DNA from: Chrysopilus asiliformis | Lineage: Eukaryota; Arthropoda; Insecta; Diptera; Rhagionidae | Assembly (NCBI GenBank): GCA_964034945.1 | Contig: OZ035961.1 | Coordinates: 7,050,001 to 7,114,000 of the forward strand | DNA: 64,000 bases | Direction: 5' to 3' | Shown here: positions 24,701-36,700 of the stretch, piece after piece | How positions within the stretch are numbered: position 1 is the first letter of the stretch | How the letters are laid out: each line of letters begins with the position of its first letter | Notes under the pieces: model-generated | Told to the model about the DNA's origin: nothing | Database searches by the model: none | Seen by the model: only the letters and a program-made list of their open reading frames with translations | Position numbers and translations under genes: made by a program

Positions 24701-27700
24701 AATTTTTTTGTTATTTCAGCAAAGTAATCCAGGACACAAGAGAAATTAATCACGCTGGAAAACATTTGATGGCAGAGAGCTATTCAAAAAAGGACACTTT
24801 TGGGTCATTCAGGGTGACGATTTTATAGCGAACAAAACAAAAATCTTTTCAATTTAATTCAATCCTGTCTTGGTCTTCCAGAGGACCCTTACGATTATTT
24901 TCTCATTTTTTTCGTGTGAAATTTTTACAGTTTAACTACACGGACATGATAATGTCTTACGATTTAGAGAACCGCTGGAATCGATTGTACAAATCAGCAA
25001 TTTATCGAACTGTCAAACTCCAACCCGTAAAACAGGAATTTGCTGATATGACACTGTCGGAGATTGAATCCTTTTTATCTGAGGTATAAATTCTTTTAAA
25101 GATCTCAACTGTATTCACTTATTTGATTCATTCTTCATTTACCAGTTTTTATTTATTTTATTTTTTTTTCTTATCTCTCTTTTCATTTTCGATTTTCCCA
25201 AATCTTTTTCATGTCCATCTTGGTTGCTGCCTCCCCGTTTTCCGGTCTTTTTTTTGCCGTTTCTTCGTTTCTCGGGGAAATCGCCTTTTCCCTTGTCGAC
25301 AACGATGGATGGCTTTTTTCTGTGAATGCTTGAATACCGGATTGATGATTCGCACGAACCTTGATTTTCGCCGGCATGGTGACCTTCTATCGGTGGACTT
25401 TGTGGGATGATGTGATCCTAGCTATCCCAATTTATAAAGAATTTCGAGGTAGAGGGACCCGGAGCTGTTGGTACTGATTTGGACAAGGGTGTTAAGTTAA
25501 TTGAATTTTATGCCACAAAGTTTGACCAATTGGAAGTCAGACGCTTAGAATTGGGTAAATTATTTTTTTTTTGTCTCAAGTTTTCCGTTCGATTTTTTAC
25601 CCTTATTTGCTACAAAAGTTTTATAGAAGTGAGATGAAAACATTTTTACAAGATTTTCTCTGAATTAATACAACTTGGGCTTTTGTTTTTACTTATCACA
25701 ATGACTACAAAAAATTTAGAAAATTTTAGAAATACCATAAAATATTGCCGGGAATTTTCTATGAAGATAATGTAACCGTAACGGAAAATACCGCCAAGGA
25801 TTTTATTTGGAATATTTTATTTTCCAATAAAATAAAAACATTGCTTTCTTAATTTTAACAAGCTTTTATTTAGTTTCATTTACTAGTTTGGTTCATATCT
25901 TGTAACCCAATTTTGACCCAATTGCGAATATTTGACTGACTTGGAACTTGTCATACTTATAGCCGCTATAAGTGCGAACGTACATGCTTCTACTCGTCGC
26001 GGCCACTTTTATTCCTCAAAATGCCTTTCCGACGTACACGTTTCTTCACTTTTTAGTAGGAAAAACTTGTGTACAACAAGCGATCGCTCATGTGTGTGTG
26101 ATTCTCATATATGTGTTGTATTTCCAGCTCATTCCTTTAATAGCTAGCACCGAGGCAACATCAATTGCCAAAATAGAAACTGCCAACAATAGAAGAATAA
26201 GGACTGGTAATTTGTTATTTACCTACCTACCTGAAAAATAAAACTACCTGCAATTGGTATTTCACTATTTGCATTCAATTTTTGTTTATTTGGTATATGT
26301 TTACGAGTCGGTGGCTAAGCACCGACTGACTCAATGAAATTACGCACACATGCATGCTGACGTGCTACACGAGCGACTTCGTTTGTATGCGTAAAAGAAG
26401 ACGTGAAAAACACTTTTCGAGTGGCGACTTTTCCCCTCTTGTCGCACTCGTTTCTTTCCTACAATTTGGTGAGGCTAAAGCTCGATCCAGACTACACGAT
26501 GTACGGGGTACGAGATACGAGGTTTTTGGTTTCCTCGTACATGGAACTGCATCCACACTGCACAGGGTTTTGCTCATTCGTGATTTGAGCTTCGTGACAT
26601 ATTGCTAGCAGTGGCGGCGGTTTTATGTGTAAAACAAAATCAAAAATTAGCAAAAGTAAAAAATGGCTCTCTAAATAATCTTTACTTTTTATTTTCCATA
26701 CGCAAGGAAAACTTCGGTAAAGTTCAATAAATTCTAATACAAATTCTTTTGGAAAATTACGAAAATCCGCCACTTCGAAATACCACTACGTCAATGGAAA
26801 ACCCCGAACTGTTCCATCCACACCTACGATGTTGCCATGTACGGGGTTACCACGTACGAGGATAATCAAACAGCTTCTCATTTTACTCACTAGGTGAAAC
26901 CATGTGCAAATTTCCCATCCAAAGGCCCAGATTACATTTGGCTTAAGTAAGCCGGCAACTTTTGGGCTTAATAAGCCAATGTGCTTACACTTGTGGCTTA
27001 AATAAGCCAATCCTGTTTGCATATGCTACACAAGTTTACATGGGTGTGTGTAGACTGAAACCATTGAAATTGCTGCTGCTCATATACTTCCCAAGATCTT
27101 TACCTGCTGACGGTCAGAACGAAAATGATTTTTGCCTACTACTTTTCCCAAACCGGTTCACACACTTTGCATGTATGCAGATTGTCGATAAGCCATGATT
27201 TCGAGTGGCAACTTTTCCCTCCTCAGTCGTTTCTCCCAAAAATCGGCTTAAGTAAGCCCGAAAATTGCCGTGTGTAATCTAGCGCAAACACTCGATGTTC
27301 AGGGTACGTGCCAACCTCGTACCCCGTACATCGTGTAGTCTGGATCGAGCTTAAGGCATGCTAAAGACTGAAAGTTGAAACGTGTGCGCCCTCGCTAAGA
27401 ACAAATGATCTTAAAATTGTACAAATATGAAAAATAGATAGACTCATCTAGGAAAAGGATCCGATTTTTGACATGAAAACTGCGTTATATGTCCTTTGCT
27501 TACACAATTGAATGGAAAAGTTATACCGAAAACATTTTTCGAGCAGTGGCGGTGAATTTAAAGATCAAATGGCGCTAAATTTAAAATTTTAAGTTTTTGT
27601 CATAATTATCGTGCACAGTAAATTTTCCGCGCATTGGTCTTACATTCAAGAACTTGCGTCAATTTTTAGTACCATTTTGTTGTAAATTTTATCATGTTGC

Positions 27701-30700
27701 TCTCTTCTGATAAGTATATTTATCTCTCTTATCAACGAAAAACCCCCATTTACCACTTCAAAGCTCAATTTTCAGACTATTTATTCTTATTACGTAACGT
27801 CTGATGACAACACAATATGAATGTATGGAAACATAATAAGTAAACTCGTATGGGGCTCTAAATTGAAAAGTTCGAGGAAAAAATCGTAGTCTTAATTTGA
27901 GAAAAACAAAAAGGCTGCTGCAAGACTCCATTTCATCAAAATCAAACAATCAACTGGGTATGGTGGGGGATTTTGTGTGAAGTTTTTAATGAAAGAACTT
28001 GGAAAAATAGTCATAAACATTATTAGAAAGATAGAAAAAAGAAAATACGCCATTAGAAAATACGAAAAGAGTGACGCCATTTTATTGAATTCGTACAAGC
28101 GAAGCATCCACCGTGCAGGACCTTAAAGTAAAGCCCTTGGAGGAAGTTTAGCGTCATTTTTGATTTTTAGATGCAAAATGACTAAAAAGGATAATTTTTT
28201 TAAAAAAAGTTTTAACACGTTCGTGACATCGTGTACCACTGGTGGTACATGCACAGTTTTTTAAAACCGCGCGAGTAAATAGTGCGGTAGTTTTTTTTTG
28301 TTGGAGTAATATAAAAATACGCACCGTGTACCACCGATGGCGCACAACCGCCAGAAAACAAATCGCTAGTGTACCACCCGTGGTACACGATGTCCAAATG
28401 TAAAAAAAGTTGAAAAAGCAAATGTCACGAACGTTTTAATTACAGTGCACTAAAAACGATATAAAATTTTTCATTTTTGTGTCTGACTATTGATTCGATG
28501 AGTTACAATACGGTATACTAAATCCAACATACTTTTATTTAGTATAAAAACTATATGATGAAAACGTCTTTCGTGAAAATGAGAGTATTTAGTTATTTAG
28601 AGAAAATCTCAAAAAACTTTTCCGGCATTGTTAAAAATACTCACCTAAACAGTATTTAATGTCAACCCTGTAGTTATCGGTAGACATAAATGCTACTTGC
28701 AAGTACTTCAGTTTCAGTAGAAAAAAAAATGCCAAATATTGTCATTCAAACGTTTTTTTTTAAATTATTTATTATCATTTTAAAAAATTTCAGCAACTGC
28801 AGAGAAACTGTTTGACATGCCTCTTGCCGATTACACAGATTTCCTTCGCGCCAGAGGCGATTTTGATGGCATCCAAATGGTAAATACTTCACTTTATCCA
28901 TTTAATTGCAATTAAAGTAAATTGTAAATTTTTGAAATTATATCTCATTGCTTATTTATTTCCGTTGCTAGATTTATAAACTATACAAACAGCAAAAGGC
29001 TGCTAGAGAGAATTGGTCAAAGACCCTGTGGGCTGATTTAAATCCAGACATTTTAACCGAGGGTATCGAAAGTTATTTACGAGAATTTAGGAAACTTCCG
29101 GAACTTGTGAGTAATTAAGAAAGTTTTTAATTAGTTTGCATGACTTGATGACTACTTAGTTACTTAGTAAATAAATTGTTTAGGATAATACTTTACATAA
29201 AACGTTTTCAACTCTCAAGGCCGGCCGTATTCCTCACAATTTCCCGTATATACAGCAAAGCAATGCGATGCCATGCTATAATTTTACACATTAAACAAGA
29301 AGCAATACATAATTGCAAACAATACAAGTAAAAGTGTAAGTTAAACAAAGGAAATTCCGGGCGCGATATAAAATATATTTTATGTACAATATAACATAAT
29401 TTTTGATTCACTTCATTTATATCACAATTATTAATTTACTTTCAGTCATTTAACGCCACTTCATTCAAAACTTCCAACCTCGTTCTCCCAGCTTACCCTT
29501 TTAAAATTTCGAAATATTTAACTTTTCATCGTTAAGTTTATTTGCTTTACAGCTGTTATCAGGAACTAATTTTTCTCAGATAATCAACATCTTTGAACAT
29601 AAAAGAGAGTTCATAATTTGTGAAAATCTGAAAGATAAACGGAAAAAGCTATAACTACACCTACACCTCTCTTTACAATTTAACGATTTTCATGGCTGCG
29701 GCCTAACATAAAATAAGGTGAATTCCACAAAATTTTATTGCCATTTTCCACCCTTCGGTTTTATTGAAGTTAATAATTTATTTATGCCAATTCTTCTGAA
29801 TATCTCAAAAAGTAAAGAAGGTTCTAAAGAAGACTAGACGGAAAGGGAATACAATTGTTATTTAAGATTCAAAAAAAAATATCACTTTTCTTGCTTTTTT
29901 CTTCTTTATCCTGTAACCCAAAACACAATTAGACCTCCTGAGATCTTGACCATTTTTTCCGGTACTGAACCTACAAGTATAGATTGCAAGTCTAGAAAGA
30001 CCCTTTTACATTTGTGAGGCATTGAAATCTGTCAACAGTACAAACTGTGATAAAGCCTAAATAGGTTCTAATACCAAACTCATATTTGAAATGTTATCTC
30101 TACTTCAAATATATTACATTGTAGCATTGAGTAATGTTAAAGGCAGCCAAACAAATTTAGACCCTCTAAAAAAGGTTCATATTTGCACCACCAAACAAAA
30201 TAAAATAAAATGAAAATTAATAAATATGAACCACTAGCTTGCATACCCGTCGTTGCCGGGTTAAGTTTTTTCCTTTTTTTTTTTTTTGATGGTCTATGTT
30301 GGAGCTAAACTTCAGTCCAATCGGCTCGGTAGTTTCCCCGCGAAAGGGCAACATATAGGAAGAGCTAAGTTTCGAAATCACTTTACCCCCTCCCCTTACT
30401 CCCCCACCTCTCGGGTTACTTTTTAATGGGTCTATGTTGGGGCTGGACCCCCGACGAATATCTAAGCCAAATTTCAGCCCAATCGGTTCAGTAGTTTCCC
30501 CGCGAAAAAGTAACATAGTGCAAAAATTAAGTTTCGAAATTACTTTACCCCCTCCCCTTACTCCCCCTACCCCTCGCGCTACTTTTCCGTATACCTATGT
30601 TGGAACCAGAACTACCACAGACACTCATGCCAAATTTCAAGTCAATCGGTTAAGCCGTTTTTGCGTGAAAGAGGAACAGACAGACAGACACCAACTCATT

Positions 30701-33700
30701 TTTATATATTAGTATGATTATTGGCAGAAGGAAAACTTCGAAAATCTGACTCCTTTTGAGGGAAATTTTATAATTTAGTATTACTTAAAATCACTGTGCA
30801 AGGACAAACCGCTTTTTGTAGCAAAACAAAAACCACTGAACCATTGAAAATTTAGCGAGCCAAAGCCAAACTATAAACCGAACCATTCTAAAAATATATG
30901 GCGTGGTTAGGTTCATATCTGTATTTTAAAGAAAGAATGTTTTTTTTTTTAATATTTTCTATTATCACCCAGATTTGGAGTTTAAGACCCTTCATTTCTT
31001 CATTAATCTAAGACCCAAAAACCATTTTCGTGCTCTGTATCTCAAGAAATAATAACTAATATCATCGTCAAACACAAAAACCACTAAATAGGAACGAAAA
31101 ACCGCTGAACTATTGAAATTTTTGGGTAATCAAAAACAAAACCAGGACCAAATTTTAAAACTTAAGAAACCACAATCAAAAAGCAGAAATTCAATTTACC
31201 CTTAAACAAAAACCGAACCACACTCAGAAAACCTTTGGTTTCCATCTCTGTTTTAAATCCTTTTTTATTGATCGAAAATTTTAGGACCCCTTTTTATGAC
31301 ACTGATTTCTAGAGGTCGCATGAAACTCAATTTTTTGCTTGTTCCTGAAACTATTTGATAAAATTGTTTAAAAATGTTAAAAAGACGCGCACCTTTTGCC
31401 CCTAGGCGGAATTCCGCCACTGTATGCCGAAAAAACTAGTACAGTTCAATGGTAAATAGTCGAAGAACACCAGGGCACCAATCATGTATTCCGACGCGTC
31501 TCTGTCTTTCGACTTCGACGCAGCTTTTAACTCTTGACTTCGCCATATCAGCATCTTCAAATTTCCTGGAGTGACAGTCAGAATCACGTTCCGATTCATA
31601 GTGATGATTCCGCGAAATTTCAAGCTGCAGATCTGGCGAAGTCAAGAATTAAAAGCTGCGTCGAAGTCGAAAGTCAGAGACGCGTCGGAATATATGATTG
31701 GTGCCCAGAACCAGAAACTACTTTTTCCCTACAACCCCATAAAAATTTAAATAAAAAACGAAACTTTACGCCACAAAATTTCGTTTAAAAATTCAAATTA
31801 AATTCAAATCGTGAATTTAAAACGATTTTTTTATTAAAGGTAAAACAAATGCCAGTTGGACAAATGCTAGAATTGAAAATGAATCAATTTAAAAATTCTG
31901 TTCCTCTCATGGTAAGTTTAAAGAATAAAGCGCTAAGAGACCGCCACTGGCGCAATTTAATGGAAAAGACAGGACAATTCTGATATGACTCCGGATCGCT
32001 TCACTCTTGAAAACATGTTCTCAATGGAATTGCACCGATTTCAAGTAAGTTTTATTTTACTTTCATTAACTTTTTTCGTGTTTGTCTTCGTTATTCTCAT
32101 TATTCCCAGTTATTTCGTATATCACATTGTGCTGTAATATCATTATTATTATTTACCACTAGGATATAGCCGAATCAATTATTAACAATGCAATTAAGGA
32201 ACTTTCAATAGAAAAGGGTGTCAAGGATGTCGAAGACACTTGGCTAACAATGTCGTTTACGCTATCCAAACACTCTAAAAACGACGAAGAAAGAGGCTTC
32301 ATTCTCAGCTCTGTCGAAGAAATTATTCAAGTTCTCGAGGATAATTCAATGAATTTGCAATCGATGGGTTCTTCACAGTAAGCTATACAAGTATTTTTAC
32401 TATACTATGATAAAAACTACATTCAACTACTTATTTGTATTAATCTAAAAGTCGGATTTAGTACTTCCTATGGAAAGAGATTTTTTTTTTAAGAAAAAAG
32501 TAATAAGAAATGATTCCCTTTTATTCACTAATGAAAAAAAGCTGGGTTAAAATATTTATTATTCACTGAAGCCGAAATCAAATCTCCATTTATTTGAAAG
32601 AATTTGTATTCCATTTATAAGTAGGGTGACCACTATTTTTATTAATCCATGAAAATATCGACAAAGACACCTAGGTAAAAATTTGTAAAAAAAATGCGCC
32701 GCAGGGGAAAGAATGTAACCGAAAGCTACTCCCAACACGTTCTGTGTGTTCACACAGAAAAATCCGGTGTGAATTCAACTCCAAAATTATCTCAATAGGG
32801 TCCAACCCGTTTGGATAACTCTGATTTTTAACCACTTTCACGAACAGTAACAGATAAATAAATAAATCCATCAGGCGTGTTTTTAAACTCCACTTTGGTG
32901 TTTAAATTTGGAGCATTTTAGACTTAAAAAATATCTTTTCGAAGTTCACAAAAAAAAATACATTTGGAATTTAAAATAAATCCACTTATTTACAATTACG
33001 CGAACCAAAACCCTACAAAACCCTACAACCATTTGTAAGTATATGGTGGTATATTTCCATTTCTCTATTTCTATGACGGCATTGCTGACAAATATTTTGT
33101 TTTTGGGACGCCGGAACAACATGCGTGAATCCAGGACACGCCACCTAATCCGGGACGTATGACCACCCCATTTATAAAGCTTGTGCATAATTTCTCCGTA
33201 CATCGAAACCCAATTGTAACGATATTGTTTTTTTCACTGAAGTTAAACTTTCTCGTTACAATCATATTTTTTTTAATTGAACCCAAAACTTTCCGAGATT
33301 TTCTTACTTTTCATAAATAATTATCTTCTCTTTTTTTTGCTTATTTTTCTTAAACAGATTTGTGGGACCTTTTTTACCACAAGTCCAAAAATGGGAGCGC
33401 ACTTTGGCATTAGTATACGACATCATTGATGTTTGGATGAATGTTCAGCGGAAATGGTTGTACCTTGAGGGAATTTTTATTGGGACCGATATCAAGTCGC
33501 AGCTTCCGGACGAAGCTAGAAAATTCGATGATATCGACAAGGAATACCGAAGGGTAGGACAAATATTTTAATATTTTAATTCAGTTATTACACGAAAATG
33601 CCATTATGGAATACCAATCGAGTTCTCATTGTGTTTTTGTAGATCATGATGGATTGTGCTAAGAATCCTTTAGTCATTCCAATTTGTTCGATAGTAGGGA

Positions 33701-36700
33701 GGTTTGAGGAATTACTGAATCTCAGCATTGGACTCGAAAAGTGCCAAAAATCCCTCAACGAATATTTAGACGCAAAACGACAAATTTTTCCACGTTTTTA
33801 TTTTATATCAACGGATGAATTGCTGTCGATTATGGGAAGTAATGACCCAACATGTGTTCAAGATCATATTATTAAGGTTAAAAACAATTTTCTTTCTTTA
33901 TATTTGTTGTTAATTTGGTTATTTTGTTTAAGATGTACGACAACATAAAATCTCTGCAGTTCACAAAAGACGCACGAGATGTTAATATTATCACTGCCAT
34001 GATATCTAGTGAGGGTGAACGTATGGATTTTAGAAATAAAGGTAACATTTCGAATATCGGGAAATACTTTCAGGAAATATTCGGAATTAGCGAACCTTAA
34101 ATTAGCCAGGGAAGACTAGTACATCCAGTGCATAAAAAAAATTCTTGTTCGATTGAAAAAAATCTGGATCGATTAAAGTGGTTCGAATCAGAATCTCGAG
34201 TGCCAGGATGGGCGCTTTTTTATTAAATCGAGTACGTGTTCTCCATTTAGCCGGCTTAAAATTCTGGTTTACGATACTGTAAATAATATTTTATATCGTA
34301 AATCGGAATTTTAAGACGGATAAATGGAAAAAGCCGTAATTCAGTACCGACGTCACACTACCTCCTTCTCGCTTAAAGCGTGACGTATTTTATGGGCAAC
34401 CCCGACTGTACTGATATCTCCTCTCTCTTACTTTTCCTTTTTTATCTCTGTTAACCTCTTTCTCTGTCTTGCCCTGTCTCTCTCTCTCTTACCGTCTCTT
34501 TTTATATCTTTCCCCGCTGTCTCCCTCTCCCTCTCCCTCTCCCTCTCCCTCTCCCTCTCCCTCTCCCTCTCCCTCTCCCTCTCCCTCTCCCTCTCCCTCT
34601 CCCTCTCCCTCTCCCTCTCCCTCTCCCTCTCCCTCTCCCTCTCCCTCTCCCTCTCCCTCTCCCTCTCCCTCTCCCTCTCCCTCTCCCTCTCCCTCTCCCT
34701 CTCCCTCTCCCTCTCCCTCTCCCTCTCCCTCTCCCTCTCCCTCTCCCTCTCCCTCTCCCTCTCCCTCTCCCTCTCCCTCTCCCTCTCCCTCTCCCTCTCC
34801 CTCTCCCTCTCCCTCTCCCTCTCCCTCTCCCTCTCCCTCTCCCTCTCCCTCTCCCTCTCCCTCTCCCTCTCCCTCTCCCTCTCCCTCTCCCTCTCCCTCT
34901 CCCTCTCCCTCTCCCTCTCCCTCTCCCTCTCCCTCTCCCTCTCCCTCTCCCTCTCCCTCTCCCTCTCCCTCTCCCTCTCCCTCTCCCTCTCCCTCTCCCT
35001 CTCCCTCTCCCTCTCCCTCTCCCTCTCCCTCTCCCTCTCCCTCTCCCTCTCCCTCTCCCTCTCCCTCTCCCTCTCCCTCTCCCTCTCCCTCTCCCTCTCC
35101 CTCTCCCTCTCCCTCTCTCTCTCTATTATTTTTTTTAAAGCAGGATTTTTTTTTCAAAAAAACATTCAAGTAGGATTTTTTTTATAAAAACAACAATTAA
35201 TTATTCAAAATGCTTAAAAAAATTGTCAAAGAATGAATTTCATGAAAAAATTTAAATTTTACTCACATTTTAGTCGTAGCTGAGGGCAATGTCGAAGACT
35301 GGATGAATCTCGTACTGGCGGCAATGCAAAAAACCAACCGTTTTTTGACAAAAAACGCACTTTATGACTATGGAAAAGATTTAGAAAAACCGAGGTAATA
35401 AATTAATAATCATAAACGAGATTACGTTTAATAAAATGCAATTTAAAAACATATTAGAACCGATTGGATTATGTCATATCAAGGAATGATTTGCTTGGCA
35501 GCGAGTCAAGTTTGGTGGACAGTCGAAGTGGAAAATGTCTTCGAGAAGCTACGGAATGGCAATAAAACCGCAATGAAGGATTATCTGGCTCAGCAGAATA
35601 AGCAAATTGATGATTTAGTGATTAAGGTTCGGGCGGATTTAACGTCTAACGATCGATTAAAATTCAAAACAATTACGACAATCGATGTTCATGCCCGAGA
35701 TATCATTGAAACATTCGTCTGGAACAACGTTCAGGATGGCCAGGAATTCGGTTGGGAGAGCCAACTTAGATTCTACTGGCTGAAGGAATTCGACAATTTA
35801 TACATGCGACAGTGTACTGGACAGTTTGAATATGGCTACGAGTATATGGGGCTAAATGGGCGATTGGTCATAACTCCTCTAACCGATAGAATCTACCTGA
35901 CGATAACCCAGGCACTTCTCATGAAGCTCGGTGGTGCTCCGGCAGGTCCTGCAGGCACTGGGAAAACCGAAACTGTCAAGGATTTGGCCAAGGCAATGGC
36001 ACTGCTGTGCATTGTGACAAATTGCGGAGAGGGGATGGATTTCAGTGCCATTGGAACGATTTTAGGTGGATTGGCACAGTGTGGCGCCTGGGGATGTTTC
36101 GATGAATTCAATAGAATCGATATTTCCGTTTTAAGTGTGATTTCAACACAATTACAGACAATCCGAAGTGGCCTTTTAATGAAGCTGGAGACGTTTACCG
36201 TAAGTAAAATAATCTTTATTACAGTTTATCATAAAGCGCGGTGGTATTATTTCACAAAATTTTTCTTGCGGTTTTTTTTTTTTGACGGAAGAATTTTTTT
36301 CTAATTTTTTTTTCTTAATCCATAAGACATAATTTCAAATTTCATTTGTTTTATTAAAATATTTTGAATATATTTTTTTTTTTGCTAATTTTGAAGCAAT
36401 GTAAATAAAGAAGTTTGTATAAGTACCCGGTTTTGCTTGCACATCCGATTTTATACAACTTTTTTTTAAATCTATATTTGGCAAGCAATTCGACAAATCT
36501 TTCCAAACACGAATCGACCGTCCACATACTTCCTCAAACCTGATTCAATTTACAAAGAAGCGGACAAACTGGTATCTGAGAGTACGATTTGGCTGTACTC
36601 GCCAAGAGTGTGAAACCGACATCAAATTTTCATCTCGAAGTCAAACATATAAATAAACTCAATTAGGCAAGAGGGGCACAAGGATGTTGAGACATTGATT

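Larger units (their letters stand above)
25555..28793 (+). other. Intron 27, transposon-rich
   Basis: It contains the TWA element 26479-27351 with R3 copy C inside, E1 copy 2 (28216-28435), an R2 end fragment (about 28492-28550, reverse) and a diverged copy of the GTGCGAACGTACATGCTTCT sequence at 25971. The remainder, including 27360-28210 and 25555-25960, is unassigned. Confidence 0.6.
29107..31839 (+). other. Intron 29
   Basis: It contains the Helitron-like copy 2 (30234-30717) and foldback R4 copy 1 (31473-31706). 29107-30233 and 30718-31470 are unassigned; the latter holds scattered AAACCACTGAACC-type motifs. Confidence 0.6.

Noticed and set aside
31912..31917. GTAAGT as a splice donor ending exon 30
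   Set aside because: Conserved linker sequence ([12 protein letters not shown]) continues through it in frame with no gap, so using it would delete required residues.
34520..35124. CRISPR-like array
   Set aside because: No spacers; a simple hexanucleotide microsatellite in a eukaryotic intron.
34469..35173. Open frames of 234 (+) and 226 (-) codons encoding Ser-Pro or Glu-Gly repeats
   Set aside because: They are translations of the CCCTCT array with no unique sequence; not genes.
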